The notes under the pieces are model-generated. The model was not told the DNA's origin, ran no database searches, and saw only the letters and a list, made by a program, of their open reading frames with translations. Of a stretch of 64,000 nt of DNA, positions 17,681 through 27,500 are shown piece by piece. The stretch comes from Pseudomonadota bacterium (GTDB taxonomy: Bacteria; Pseudomonadota; Gammaproteobacteria; Burkholderiales; Burkholderiaceae_B): NCBI GenBank assembly GCA_023389155.1, contig JAEWEV010000008.1:186001-250000 (forward strand), in the 5' to 3' direction. Positions within the stretch are counted from its first letter, which is position 1. Each line of letters opens with the position of its first letter. The translations under genes were made by a program, and so were the position numbers.

Positions 17681-18991
17681 TTATACAGTTCCCATTAATT
17701 CTTCGAAAGGCACGGTTTCTTCAGTTACCTTGGCTTTGGATAAGATATGGTCAACAACGTTATCTTCAAGGACAACAGATTCAATTTCTGCACGGCGCTG
17801 ACGATCGGTCAGGTAATAAGTTACGACCTGTTCCGGTTTTTCGTAGTTCTGTGCAAATTCTTCGATCCGGGTACGGACCTGTTCCGGCGTAGCCTGCAGT
17901 TTGGCACTGTCGACCAGTTCTGCAACGATCAGGCCAAGACGAACCCGGCGTTCTGAGTCGGATTTGAATGCGTCAGCAGGAATATCCATGGTATCTGCGT
18001 TGGGCATGCCACGCTGCTTCAGATCTTCACGAGCGGCAGCAATACGGCTTTGGACGTCGTTGTCAACCAGTGACTTCGGTACGTCGAAAGATGAAGATTT
18101 TGCCAGCGCATCCATGACACTATTTTTGGTGCGTGCCTGGGTGCGGTTCTTCACTTCGCGCTCAATGTTGCTGCGCACTTCGGCCAGCAGTTTCTCTGTG
18201 TCGCCTTCTGGCTGCCCCAAAGACTTGGCAAACTCGGCGTCGACTTCCGGCAGGACGGGAACAGCGACTTCTTTGGCTGTAATCGTAAATTCGGCAGTCT
18301 TGCCTGCAACTTCCTTGCCTGGATAGTCTTCCGGAAAAGTGAGCGAGAATGTCTTGCTTTCTCCGGCTTTCAGACCGGTAGCAGCATCTTCGAATTCGGG
18401 CAACATGCGTCCCTGGCCCAGTTGGAAGGGGAAGTCTTCGGCTTTACCGCCTTCAAACTCTACGCCATCAATTGTGCCGACGAAATCGACTGTTACACGA
18501 TCGTCTTTCTGTGCGGCGCGCTCTGCATCGGCGCTGAAAGTTGCACGCTGTTTACGCAGAATATCGATGGTGTTATTGACTTCCTGCTCGCCAACTTCAG
18601 CATTGAAGCGAGTTACTTCCAGCGCAGACAGATCGGGAACAGAGACTTCCGGATAAACTTCGAATTTTGCTGCAAAACTGAGCTGACCGTCTTGGGACTC
18701 TTCTTCGCTGGGTTCAATGGAGGGCGCGCCCGCTACGCGTAATTTGGCTTCACGAACGGCTTCGTCAAACAACTGACCAACTTTCTGATTGATAACGTCA
18801 TAACGAACGCCAGGGCCGTGACTGCGCTCAATCACGGAGACTGGCGCTTTCCCGGGGCGAAAACCCTGCACTTTTGCCGTGCGGGCAACACGCTGGAGCT
18901 GGGATTTGACTTCTTTCTCGACGTCGTCAATGGAAATGACCAGATTAACCTTGCGTTCCAGACCTTCTAGAGTTTCAACCGTTGGCTGCAT
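17681..18991 (-). CDS. tig: Trigger factor
   Basis: 436 residues: an N-terminal ribosome-binding domain with the signature GFRPGKAPVSVIERSHG, the FKBP-type prolyl isomerase domain (KDDRVTVDFVGTIDGVEFEG), and a helical C-terminal chaperone domain. It binds nascent chains at the ribosome exit. AAGG precedes the ATG. It is first in tig-clpP-clpX-lon, the conserved proteobacterial order. A TAGAAT box about 45 bp upstream is a possible -10 element, but I see no good -35. Confidence 0.96.
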   Translation of the reverse strand: MQPTVETLEGLERKVNLVISIDDVEKEVKSQLQRVARTAKVQGFRPGKAPVSVIERSHGPGVRYDVINQKVGQLFDEAVREAKLRVAGAPSIEPSEEESQDGQLSFAAKFEVYPEVSVPDLSALEVTRFNAEVGEQEVNNTIDILRKQRATFSADAERAAQKDDRVTVDFVGTIDGVEFEGGKAEDFPFQLGQGRMLPEFEDAATGLKAGESKTFSLTFPEDYPGKEVAGKTAEFTITAKEVAVPVLPEVDAEFAKSLGQPEGDTEKLLAEVRSNIEREVKNRTQARTKNSVMDALAKSSSFDVPKSLVDNDVQSRIAAAREDLKQRGMPNADTMDIPADAFKSDSERRVRLGLIVAELVDSAKLQATPEQVRTRIEEFAQNYEKPEQVVTYYLTDRQRRAEIESVVLEDNVVDHILSKAKVTEETVPFEELMGTV

Positions 18992-19261
18992 TCGTAGACC
19001 TTACTTATAAAATAATTTAAGAATAACCTCGTATTCTACCCAAAAATCGAAAAAAACATGTTCGCAGACGGATGAAGGAAAAAATTATGAGCTCCACACA
19101 GGGAGGATTTTTGGTATATTTTTATTTTATGCGTTTGCAGCTTTATGCGAACAGAAATCCAAACTGGTGTAATTTGATAATATCGCATCCGTCAATATCG
19201 CCCGATATTGTTCTGTCTGTGTACGTCTTCCTGTTATACCAGCAAATAGAAGGAGTTTAAA

Positions 19262-19747
19262 ATGTCCGACCCTATTCACGAGCCAGACAACGACCGCCAT
19301 GGCGGCAATCCGTCTGATGAGGCTCAGGCCAGACCAGACGGCACTGCTGCCGGCAAACCTCCCGGCAAATCCCTGTTCAGTAATGGCGGTTTCGTCATCG
19401 GTCTGATTATCTTCGGCCTGTTTACCGCCCTTATCACCTGGTCGGTGAGTTTTTCTGCCATGTTTTTTGGTGCGGTCGGCTCCCTGCTGTCGGTTGCCAG
19501 CTGCTTTTTTGACCATGAGCATATCCGTTTCGCACGTTCAGAACGCAATTGCAAACTCGATGATGAAAACTGGGCTTATCTGGTTATCCGCGCCGTATTC
19601 GGCATGATTTTCGGTACTGCCGCCTATGTATTTACCTTCCAGGGTGTTTTAAGCGATACGTCCTGGGCGGCTGTTGCCACCATCGCCGCATTTTCCGGCT
19701 TTCTTTTTGATTACCTGCTGTTCAAACGCGGTAAAAACCGCCAGTAA
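19262..19747 (+). CDS. Small integral membrane protein, unknown
   Basis: 161 residues. The first 40 are polar and Pro/Gly/Asp rich, followed by four predicted membrane helices (GGFVIGLIIFGLFTALITW, AMFFGAVGSLLSVASCFF, AYLVIRAVFGMIFGTAAYVF, AAVATIAAFSGFLFDYLLF) and a basic tail. AAGGAG lies at good spacing before the ATG, so translation is well supported. No family is recognised. It stands alone, divergent from tig, and has its own terminator about 100 bp downstream. Confidence 0.75.
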   Translation: MSDPIHEPDNDRHGGNPSDEAQARPDGTAAGKPPGKSLFSNGGFVIGLIIFGLFTALITWSVSFSAMFFGAVGSLLSVASCFFDHEHIRFARSERNCKLDDENWAYLVIRAVFGMIFGTAAYVFTFQGVLSDTSWAAVATIAAFSGFLFDYLLFKRGKNRQ

Positions 19748-19851
19748 AGCAAACGTATCGTTGTAACTGCCCCAGCGGTTGGATTAATCCAACCAGCCAA
19801 CCAGGCATGATTCGTTACGCTTCATCAGGCCAAGCCGATCACATTTACCTG

Positions 19852-19887
19852 AAGGCTCATCAATTCAAACGATGAGCCTTTTTTATT
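19852..19887 (+). terminator. Terminator after the small membrane protein gene
   Basis: AAGGCTCATC and GATGAGCCTT make a perfect 10-bp stem with a 9-base loop, followed by TTTTATT. Confidence 0.88.
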
Positions 19888-20427
19888 GCGCATGCTGCAC
19901 TGATATGGAAAATTGGACATAAGAAGAAAGTTGGACATAAATAAGCCCACCCCATGGCTATACCTGTCGCTGTCAAACAGATTGACCGCAAAAGGCTTTG
20001 GCTTTTACTTTTGCATTTTCACCCTACCCGGCAAATAACGCGAAAACTGGCGGCCGCCACAGCCCTTAGTTCCCCCAGAAGCACCAGCATGTGAACCAGG
20101 TCAGTGCACACATTTGTCTGCGATACGTGTTCACTTGTGGCCCAAACGCACCGTGATAATGCATTTTGCGCCTGACAATGGGCAATTCCGCACCAACACT
20201 GACAGTCATTCCCATGCGCAAGGCATTGACACCCCTTCCTTGCCGGCAACGCTTTATGTTGGTTCGTACAGGCATCACATGCACATCACGCGCGATAGCC
20301 GGCGCCAGGGCGCATCTGGCGCGCACGCAGCACCAGCCCTTTTCAACGGTAATGCGCCCCCCGCTGTGTTCGTCTGAATTACGCCTCACCTTCCCCGCAA
20401 CATTGCTCCCGACGCCATTTCGCAAAT
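19888..20427. other. Intergenic region upstream of the urt promoter
   Basis: No credible gene. At 19913-19922 and 19931-19940 the sequence TTGGACATAA occurs twice, 18 bp apart. At 20147-20163 the sequence CGCACCGTGATAATGCA has one good NtrC half-site (GCACC), and could be an upstream activator site for the sigma-54 promoter at 20428. Open frames in the region have weak starts and no family signal. Confidence 0.45.
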
Positions 20428-20442
20428 TGGCACGACTATTGC
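20428..20442 (+). promoter_or_regulatory. Sigma-54 promoter of the urt-ure cluster
   Basis: TGGCACGACTATTGC matches the sigma-54 consensus TGGCACG-N4-TTGC exactly. The start of transcription is expected near 20454, about 45 bp before the urtA ATG. It makes the urea transport and urease genes RpoN-dependent, most likely via NtrC under nitrogen limitation. Confidence 0.92.
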
Positions 20443-20497
20443 TTTAGCTGCTTTGCTAACTCGCAAAAGCCCCTATTTATTCATTCCGGAGCAAAAA

Positions 20498-21775
20498 ATG
20501 AAACGTCGCAGTGTTCTCAAATCTTTGGTGTGCAGTCTCGCTCTCGCATTCGGCTCTGGTGCCCTGAACAGCAGCTGGGCTCAGGGACAAATCGATCCAT
20601 CCAAACCACCTATCAAGGTCGGCATCCTGCATTCCCTTTCCGGCACGATGGCCATTTCCGAAACCGTGCTGAAAAATGTCGCGCTGATGGAAATTGAAGC
20701 CATCAACAAAGAAGGTGGCATTCTTGGACGCAAGGTAGAACCGGTGGTCGTTGATCCTGCCTCTAACTGGCCCCTGTTTGCCGAGAAGGCACGCGAACTG
20801 CTGAGCCAGGAAAAAGTCGCAGTGGTTTTTGGCTGCTGGACCTCGGTATCGCGTAAATCGGTACTGCCCGTCTTTGAAGAACTCAACGGCCTGCTGTTCT
20901 ACCCGGTACAGTACGAAGGCGAGGAAATGTCTCGGAACATTTTCTATACCGGCGCAGCCCCAAATCAACAAGCCATTCCGGCTGTCGAGTACCTGATGAG
21001 TGAAGAAGGCGGTGGCTACAAACGATTCTTTCTGCTAGGTACCGATTACGTTTACCCGCGCACAACCAACAAGATTCTGCGCGGTTTCCTGCATAGCAAA
21101 GGCATTGCTGACAGCGACATCCAGGAGGTATACACGCCTTTCGGACACAGCGATTACCAGACTATTGTTAATGACATCAAGAAATTTTCAGCCGGTGGCA
21201 AAGCCGCTGTTATTTCTACCATTAACGGAGACTCGAATGTCCCGTTCTACAAAGAATTGGGCAATGCAGGCATCAAGGCGATTGATACACCGGTTGTCGC
21301 ATTCTCAGTTGGCGAAGAGGAGTTGCGCGGCATCGATACCAAGCCGCTGGTCGGCCATCTGGCGGCATGGAACTACTTCATGTCCCTGGACAATCCTGTC
21401 AATACCAGCTTTAAACAGCAATGGGCCGACTATGCCGCTGCCAAAAAACTTCCAGGCGCAGACAAGCCTCTGACAAACGATCCGATGGAAGCCACGGTGG
21501 TCGGACTGAAAATGTGGAAAGCGGCCGTCGAGAAGGCGGGCAAAACAGACGTGGATGCAGTACGCGCCGCCATGATTGGCCAGAAAGTTGCCGCACCGGA
21601 TGGCTTTGAAATGGAGATGGGCAGCAATCACCATCTGTACAAGCCCGTCATGGTCGGAGAGATTCGCCCCGATGGACAGTTCGATATTGTGTGGCATACC
21701 GAAAAACCTGTACGCGCCCAGCCATGGAGTCCGTTCATTGCCGGTAATGAGAACAAACCTGACGAAGTGAAGTAA
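20498..21775 (+). CDS. urtA: Urea ABC transporter substrate-binding protein
   Basis: 425 residues. The N-terminus MKRRSVLKSLVCSLALAFGS has a twin-arginine motif and a hydrophobic stretch ending near AQG, so Tat export is likely. The mature part is a type I periplasmic-binding protein of the UrtA family (IKVGILHSLSGTMAISE, VEPVVVDPASNWPLFAEKA, VFGCWTSVSRKSVLPVFEE, YPVQYEGEEMS). The GGAG-preceded ATG was chosen over an upstream TTG. It delivers urea to the UrtBC permease. A hairpin follows the stop codon, often seen after binding-protein genes, which need a higher product level than the permease genes. Confidence 0.95.
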   Translation: MKRRSVLKSLVCSLALAFGSGALNSSWAQGQIDPSKPPIKVGILHSLSGTMAISETVLKNVALMEIEAINKEGGILGRKVEPVVVDPASNWPLFAEKARELLSQEKVAVVFGCWTSVSRKSVLPVFEELNGLLFYPVQYEGEEMSRNIFYTGAAPNQQAIPAVEYLMSEEGGGYKRFFLLGTDYVYPRTTNKILRGFLHSKGIADSDIQEVYTPFGHSDYQTIVNDIKKFSAGGKAAVISTINGDSNVPFYKELGNAGIKAIDTPVVAFSVGEEELRGIDTKPLVGHLAAWNYFMSLDNPVNTSFKQQWADYAAAKKLPGADKPLTNDPMEATVVGLKMWKAAVEKAGKTDVDAVRAAMIGQKVAAPDGFEMEMGSNHHLYKPVMVGEIRPDGQFDIVWHTEKPVRAQPWSPFIAGNENKPDEVK

Positions 21776-21783
21776 CGCTACCT

Positions 21784-21810
21784 GCGGGTCGGGCATTCAT
21801 GTCCGACCGC
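21784..21810 (+). promoter_or_regulatory. Intercistronic hairpin between urtA and urtB
   Basis: GGTCGG (21787-21792) pairs with CCGACC (21803-21808), and outer bases extend the stem with one bulge. There is no T-run. The likely effect is protection of the urtA 3' end, raising binding-protein expression over the downstream genes. Confidence 0.5.
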
Positions 21811-21847
21811 AATTTGAATCTCTGAAAAGCAATATGGAAAAGTCCGC

Positions 21848-23494
21848 ATGAAAACCCCAAGAACCCTGGTGGAATACTGGCTCAGGAAACTGATGATCAT
21901 CGCCGGAGTGCTGCTTGTCTGTACAGCTACTGCCAGTGCTGCCAACCTGTCTCAGGCTGATCTGTCCAGTCTGATATCAGGCTCCTACGGTGAACGCAAG
22001 ACAGCGATCGAAAAGCTTGGCGATGCTGATCCTCTGCAAGCGCGCCCGGTTCTGCAAAGTCTGTCGCAGGGGAATCTATACGGGCTTCCCGACGGCCGCG
22101 TGGTCATCAAATCCGACGAAGGTTTCATTGACGCCGTAACCGGTGTAGCAGTTACAGAACATCTGCAGCAGGCCCGGCAGCCGGTACTGAATAACGCCTT
22201 GCGCCGCATCGTTCAAAATGCCCTCGCCTCGATGAGTCTGTTTGCCGAAGACGTGCAGACACGACGAATGGCAATCGACAATCTGCAAAATCGACCGGAC
22301 AGTATTTCTCCTGAACAGCTGGAAAAGGCGCTCGCTGCGGAGACGGATCCGGCTCTCAGGAAGCGGCTGGATGTCTTGCATACTCTGTCGACCGCAGCCA
22401 ATCAGAATACACCCCAACAAAAGCGGGTAGAGGCCGTTACCGCACTGGGTGGCGTCAATCTTGCCTATGCCAGAACGGTTCTCAATAGCATTGCCGAACA
22501 GGAAAGTGATCCACAAAGCGAACTGGCTGTTGCCGCCCGCGACTCACTGTCCCGAATAGAAGGCAGACAGCGCAACTCTGCGCTGGCCAACAACGCGTTT
22601 ACGGGACTTAGTCTGGGCAGTGTGCTGGTGCTGACTGCGCTTGGACTGGCCGTCATATACGGCCTGATCGGCGTCATCAATATGGCTCACGGCGAATTCC
22701 TGATGCTGGGTGCGTACGCCACCTACCTCACACAGCGCGCCTTCCAGACCTGGCTGCCGGAGTGGTTTGATTACTACCTGGTTGCCGCCCTGCCCTGCGC
22801 ATTTGTACTGACCGCACTTGTTGGCATTCTGATTGAATGGCTGATTATCCGCCATCTGTATGGCCGCCCTCTGGAAAGCTTGCTGGCCACGTTCGGCGTC
22901 AGTTTGCTGATGATGCAAACCGTCAGACTGATATTTGGCGCCCAGAATGTCGACGTCGCCAATCCGGTGTGGATGAGCGGTTCCTTTGCGCCCATGGCGC
23001 AGTGGTTGCCGGGTTTCTCGGTCCCATACAATCGTCTCATCATTCTTGGCTTCTCAATTGCCGTAGTCATTGCACTGTATTTGGTACTCAATCGAACCCG
23101 CCTGGGTCTGTTTATCCGCGCCTGCACGCAGAACCGCAGCATGGCTTCGTGCGTCGGTATCAAAACGCGCAAGGTTGATGCCTATGCTTTTGCGCTCGGA
23201 GCCGGGATTGCGGGACTGGGGGGCGTAGCCCTGTCACAGATTGGCAATGTGGGACCGGATCTGGGTCAGGTTTATCTGATCGACTCATTTATGGCGGTCG
23301 TTCTGGGCGGTGTCGGCCAGCTCATTGGCACGGTCACGGCCGCATTTGGTCTGGGCGTGGTGAGCAAGCTTGGCGAACCTTTGATGGGTGCAGTGCTGAT
23401 AAAAATTGTCATCCTATTGCTGATCGTTGCCTTTATCCAGAAACGCCCCCAAGGCCTGTTTGCACAGAAAGGCCGCAGCGCGGCGGAGAATTAA
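21848..23494 (+). CDS. urtB: Urea ABC transporter permease UrtB
   Basis: 548 residues: a signal sequence (MIIAGVLLVCTATASA), a periplasmic helical domain of about 220 residues (NLSQADLSSLISGSYGERKT onward, HEAT-like) and a C-terminal LivH-type permease domain with about eight helices (LGLAVIYGLIGVINMAHGEF, GIAGLGGVALSQIGNVGPDL). The long extracytoplasmic domain distinguishes UrtB from LivH. It pairs with UrtC to form the channel. urtC begins two bases after the stop. Confidence 0.95.
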   Translation: MKTPRTLVEYWLRKLMIIAGVLLVCTATASAANLSQADLSSLISGSYGERKTAIEKLGDADPLQARPVLQSLSQGNLYGLPDGRVVIKSDEGFIDAVTGVAVTEHLQQARQPVLNNALRRIVQNALASMSLFAEDVQTRRMAIDNLQNRPDSISPEQLEKALAAETDPALRKRLDVLHTLSTAANQNTPQQKRVEAVTALGGVNLAYARTVLNSIAEQESDPQSELAVAARDSLSRIEGRQRNSALANNAFTGLSLGSVLVLTALGLAVIYGLIGVINMAHGEFLMLGAYATYLTQRAFQTWLPEWFDYYLVAALPCAFVLTALVGILIEWLIIRHLYGRPLESLLATFGVSLLMMQTVRLIFGAQNVDVANPVWMSGSFAPMAQWLPGFSVPYNRLIILGFSIAVVIALYLVLNRTRLGLFIRACTQNRSMASCVGIKTRKVDAYAFALGAGIAGLGGVALSQIGNVGPDLGQVYLIDSFMAVVLGGVGQLIGTVTAAFGLGVVSKLGEPLMGAVLIKIVILLLIVAFIQKRPQGLFAQKGRSAAEN

Positions 23495-23495
23495 C

Positions 23496-24647
23496 ATGAG
23501 CACAAAACCATTTGCCCTGAATATTCCTGAACGCACTCCACTATTTTCGCGTCCGGGCTGGCTGACACTGGCCACTGTTGTGATTGCCGTATTTTTCCTG
23601 GTTCTGCTGGGCACGCAGTGGACCAGTGCCGACAATGCGATGCATATCAGCGACTACACTCTGACGCTAATAGGCAAAATGCTCTGCTATGCGATCGTTG
23701 CCATGTCGATCAACCTGGTGTGGGGCTATTGCGGCATCCTCAGCCTGGGACACGGCCTGTACTTTGCACTTGGTGGTTACGCTATGAGTATGTATCTGGT
23801 GCAGGCTCCCGCACCCGGTCAGGAATCTGCCGGTATGCCTGCATTCACCTTTCTGCTCAACTGGACCGAATTACCCTGGTACTGGGCCGGCACTGATACC
23901 TTGCCCTGGGTACTGGTGCTCGCGGTTCTTGTACCAGGCATTGTCGCCTTTGTATTCGGATATTTCGCGTTTCGTTCACGTATCAAGGGCGTCTATCTGT
24001 CCATCATGACGCAGGCAGTCACTTACGCGGCCATGCTCCTGTTTTTCCGCAACGAAACCGGTTTCGGCGGCAATAACGGCTTTACCGATTTCAAGTCCAT
24101 TGCCGGCTATTCGATCAGTGCAACCAGCACCCGGACTGTTCTTTTTCTGATCAGCTTTGTGGTACTGGTCCTGGTCTTTATTCTGGTTCGCTGGATCATG
24201 ACGTCACGTTTCGGCAAAGTCATCACGGCCATTCGCGACAGTGAAAGTCGTGTGATGTTTATCGGTTTTAACCCGCTGCATTACAAACTCGCCATCTGGA
24301 CGCTGTCTGCCGTCCTTTGCGGAATCGCGGGTGCCCTGTATGCACCATTGGTTGGCATTATCAACCCGGGCGAAATGTCACCGGTCAATTCAATTGAAAT
24401 GGTGATCTGGGTCGCCGTCGGCGGCCGTGGATCCCTGGTAGGCAGCATCCTGGGCGTATTTACGGTCAATGGGGCAAAAACATTCTTTACCGCCTTCATG
24501 CCTGAGTACTGGCTGTATGTGCTGGGTGGACTGTTTGTCGTGGTGACGCTGTTCATGCCCAAAGGGCTGGTCGGGCTGTTCTCCCGCCGCCGACGCGAGC
24601 ACGATGACGCGAACGCCCAGCCTATTCCCGCTACGGAGTCTGTATGA
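23496..24647 (+). CDS. urtC: Urea ABC transporter permease UrtC
   Basis: 383 residues, LivM-type permease with about ten membrane helices. Recognisable stretches include MSINLVWGYCGILSLGHGLY, FRSRIKGVYLSIMTQAVTYA, NNGFTDF and AIRDSESRVMFIGFNPLHYK, with the EAA-like loop for the ATPases. Translation is coupled: the ATG lies just after the urtB stop, and the last codons overlap urtD by four bases. Confidence 0.95.
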   Translation: MSTKPFALNIPERTPLFSRPGWLTLATVVIAVFFLVLLGTQWTSADNAMHISDYTLTLIGKMLCYAIVAMSINLVWGYCGILSLGHGLYFALGGYAMSMYLVQAPAPGQESAGMPAFTFLLNWTELPWYWAGTDTLPWVLVLAVLVPGIVAFVFGYFAFRSRIKGVYLSIMTQAVTYAAMLLFFRNETGFGGNNGFTDFKSIAGYSISATSTRTVLFLISFVVLVLVFILVRWIMTSRFGKVITAIRDSESRVMFIGFNPLHYKLAIWTLSAVLCGIAGALYAPLVGIINPGEMSPVNSIEMVIWVAVGGRGSLVGSILGVFTVNGAKTFFTAFMPEYWLYVLGGLFVVVTLFMPKGLVGLFSRRRREHDDANAQPIPATESV

Positions 24648-25501
24648 CTGAGTCCACACTTATCGATTTGCATACCGGCAGTGCCGGCGGCACGCTCACA
24701 CACCTGGCGCATTTTGCCGAATCAGGAAAAATCGACGCATCACACGGAATTGTCCTTTATGTCGAAGACCTGACCGTCAAGTTCGACGCCTTTCGCGCCA
24801 TCAACGATCTGTCCCTTTACATCAAGGAAGGCGAACTGCGCTGCATTATCGGGCCCAACGGCGCCGGCAAGACCACGTTAATGGATGTCATTACCGGACG
24901 CACCGGACATCGCAACGCCAATATCGAAGGGCGAGTGTTTCTTGGACAAACGATGGACCTGCTGACCATGCAGGAACCGCAAATCGCCCAACTGGGTATC
25001 GGCCGAAAATTTCAAAAGCCATCGGTGTTTGAAAGTCAGCCGGTCTGGGAGAATCTTTATCTGGCCGATGCGGGTGATCGTCGCTGGCACGCAGCCTTGA
25101 ACACCCGAATTCCGTCCGACGTTCGCGATCGCATTGCCGGCACACTGAGTCTGATGAAACTGGAAAGTGTCGCCTATCGCCAGGCAGGAGAGCTTTCTCA
25201 CGGTCAGAAACAGCGCCTGGAGATCGGCATGTTATTGATGCAAAAACCCGCTTTGCTGCTGCTTGACGAACCGGTAGCCGGCATGACGGATCGCGAGACC
25301 GCCGAACTGGCTGAAATATTGCACAGCATTCGCGGCACCTGCTCGATTGTCGTGGTTGAACACGATATGGGTTTTGTTTCCAGCCTGGCTGGCGATCAGG
25401 GCGTTGTCACAGTACTGGCTGCCGGCAGTGTTCTGGCGCAGGGAACCATGCAACACGTACAGCAGGATCCCGAGGTCATTGAATCCTACCTCGGTCGTTA
25501 A
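24644..25501 (+). CDS. urtD: Urea ABC transporter ATP-binding protein UrtD
   Basis: 285 residues, LivG-type. Walker A IIGPNGAGKTTLMDVITG, signature LSHGQKQRLEIGMLLMQ, Walker B LLLLDEPVAGMTDRET and switch His in VVVEHDMGFVSSLA. About 40 residues precede the ABC domain, a common feature of UrtD. The start overlaps the urtC stop in ATGA, indicating translational coupling. Confidence 0.95.
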   Translation: MTESTLIDLHTGSAGGTLTHLAHFAESGKIDASHGIVLYVEDLTVKFDAFRAINDLSLYIKEGELRCIIGPNGAGKTTLMDVITGRTGHRNANIEGRVFLGQTMDLLTMQEPQIAQLGIGRKFQKPSVFESQPVWENLYLADAGDRRWHAALNTRIPSDVRDRIAGTLSLMKLESVAYRQAGELSHGQKQRLEIGMLLMQKPALLLLDEPVAGMTDRETAELAEILHSIRGTCSIVVVEHDMGFVSSLAGDQGVVTVLAAGSVLAQGTMQHVQQDPEVIESYLGR

Positions 25502-25518
25502 TTAAAGGAATTACGTTT

Positions 25519-26214
25519 ATGCTGCTTAGCGTACAGAATGTCAATCAATATTATGGCGGCAGCCATATCCTTCGCGATATTTCATTTGAGATAAAAGCGA
25601 ACGCACTGACTGCCCTGCTCGGTCGCAATGGCGCAGGAAAAACCACATTGTTGCGCAGCCTGCTTGGTGTGGTTCCCATCCGGAACGGGAAAATCGTCTA
25701 TGGCGGCACGGATGTCACACGCATTGGGCCGGCCGATCGTATTGCCCGGGGCATCGGCTATGTCCCGCAGGGCCGCGAAATATTCCCCCGACTAACCGTC
25801 AGGGAAAACCTTTTGGTGGGCGCCGCATCGCGCAAAACGCCCAAGGGCATCCCCGCCTATATTTATCAACTGTTCCCCGTGCTCAAGGAAATGGAGTATC
25901 GCAACGGCGGTGACCTGTCCGGAGGGCAGCAACAGCAACTGGCTATTGGCCGCGCATTAATGAGTGATCCAAAACTGCTGATCCTTGACGAACCCACAGA
26001 GGGCATACAGCCGAATATTATCAAGCACATCGGCCAGACGCTGAAAATGCTGGTCGCAGATCACGGCATTACCATCCTCCTGGTGGAACAGTATCTGGAC
26101 TTCGTCAAGGTGATCGCCGATGACTATCTGGTCATGAACCGTGGCGCCATTATTGCCAGCGGCAAAGGCGAAAACATTGACGCAGACGGCATTGAACGTC
26201 ATATCAGCGTATAG
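25519..26214 (+). CDS. urtE: Urea ABC transporter ATP-binding protein UrtE
   Basis: 231 residues, LivF-type. Walker A LLGRNGAGKTTLLRSLLG, signature LSGGQQQQLAIGRALMS, Walker B LLILDEPTEGIQPNI and switch His-like region ILLVEQYLDFVKV. The YGGSHILRDISFEIKA beginning is typical of UrtE. AAAGGAATTA provides a ribosome site. ureD starts six bases after the stop, so transport and urease genes form one operon. Confidence 0.95.
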   Translation: MLLSVQNVNQYYGGSHILRDISFEIKANALTALLGRNGAGKTTLLRSLLGVVPIRNGKIVYGGTDVTRIGPADRIARGIGYVPQGREIFPRLTVRENLLVGAASRKTPKGIPAYIYQLFPVLKEMEYRNGGDLSGGQQQQLAIGRALMSDPKLLILDEPTEGIQPNIIKHIGQTLKMLVADHGITILLVEQYLDFVKVIADDYLVMNRGAIIASGKGENIDADGIERHISV

Positions 26215-26220
26215 CACAAA

Positions 26221-27081
26221 ATGTCAGTCGTCATGCACACAGAAACCTGGACAGCTAGCCTGGAATTGGCTTTTTCACGCCAGGGGCCCGAACGTACCGC
26301 CCTGACCCACAATATCCATTCCGGGCCATTGCTGGTACAAAAAGCCCTGTATCCCGAGGGTCCGGGGATCTGTCATGCCACGATATTGCATCCTCCCTCC
26401 GGCATCGCTGGCGGTGATGAACTGACGATTGCCGTTAACGTGCACGAGGCCGCACACGCTGTACTGTCTACCCCCGGCGCCACGCGCTGGTATAAAGCCA
26501 ACGGCCGTAAGGCGAGCCAGCATGTTGTGCTGAATGTGGAATCCACTGCCATGCTTGACTGGCTGCCGCTGGAGAACCTGCTTTTTGAAGAAGCTCAGGC
26601 GACCAGCAACATGGAAATACGGCTCGCTGCCGGGTCCAGAGCTATTGGCTGGGACTGCTATCAATTAGGCAGCGTACGCACCCAGGACGCGTGGCAGGCA
26701 GGTACCCTGGGCATCAATACCTCCCTGTTCTACGAAGGCAAAAGAATGTGGATAGAAGCGGGCCATATCGATGCCCGGCATTCGCTCAGACGCAGCCTGG
26801 TCGGATTGGCGACGTTTCCGGTCATGGCCACAGTATGGAGTGTCGGCCCGGCGCTGACACCAGAACAGATGGCGCAGTTGACCGACACCCTGCCATGGAA
26901 CGACAGCCTGCTTGCCGGCGCCAGTCAGATGCCGCTAGACGCCGCGCAAAGCCTGGTGTTGTTGCGCGTACTGGGCAAGCACGCCGAACCCGTTCGCCAG
27001 TTGATGATCGAGTGCTGGCAACACTTGCGGCCGCTGCAGCTTGGCGTGCCTGCAAGGCCCCTTAGGCTGTGGCGCACTTAA
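26221..27081 (+). CDS. ureD: Urease accessory protein UreD
   Basis: 286 residues of the UreD/UreH family: LELAFSRQGPERTALTHNIH, HSGPLLVQKALYPEGPGICH, HPPSGIAGGDELTI, TPGATRWYKANG. It is the scaffold that binds apo-urease and, with UreF and UreG, channels nickel to the active site. The ribosome site is weak; a second ATG four codons in is possible. It is the first urease gene after urtE, and ureA follows after 55 bp. Confidence 0.93.
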   Translation: MSVVMHTETWTASLELAFSRQGPERTALTHNIHSGPLLVQKALYPEGPGICHATILHPPSGIAGGDELTIAVNVHEAAHAVLSTPGATRWYKANGRKASQHVVLNVESTAMLDWLPLENLLFEEAQATSNMEIRLAAGSRAIGWDCYQLGSVRTQDAWQAGTLGINTSLFYEGKRMWIEAGHIDARHSLRRSLVGLATFPVMATVWSVGPALTPEQMAQLTDTLPWNDSLLAGASQMPLDAAQSLVLLRVLGKHAEPVRQLMIECWQHLRPLQLGVPARPLRLWRT

Positions 27082-27136
27082 TGCAGTCGTTGAGATTATC
27101 GCAAACAGGCATCCCATTATATTTTCGGAGTTAACC

Positions 27137-27439
27137 ATGGATCTGACACCCAGAGAAAAAGACAAACTGCTGATATTTACCGCCGCGTTGCTGGCAGAAC
27201 GTCGCCGCAATCGTGGTCTCAAACTGAATCATCCCGAGTCGGTGGCCCTGATCAGCGCGGCCCTGCTCGAAGGCGCGCGCGATGGCAAAACCGTTGCGCA
27301 GCTCATGCATGAAGGAACACAGGTACTCACGCGGGAAGATGTCATGGAGGGCGTCCCCGAAATGATTCCGGATATCCAGATTGAGGCAACCTTCCCGGAC
27401 GGCACGAAACTGGTCACCGTTCATCACCCCATTATATGA
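27137..27439 (+). CDS. ureA: Urease gamma subunit
   Basis: 100 residues, full family length: MDLTPREKDKLLIFTAALLA, RRNRGLKLNHPESVALISAA, GKTVAQLMHEG and ending DGTKLVTVHHPI. A CGGAG ribosome site fixes the ATG; a longer open frame upstream overlaps ureD. It assembles with UreB and UreC into the (abc)3 enzyme. Confidence 0.96.
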   Translation: MDLTPREKDKLLIFTAALLAERRRNRGLKLNHPESVALISAALLEGARDGKTVAQLMHEGTQVLTREDVMEGVPEMIPDIQIEATFPDGTKLVTVHHPII

Positions 27440-27500
27440 GCGTACTACCGATCCCCTGCTCACCCGCCCGCTCCTACTTTTAATCTGCAAAGGAAATTCC

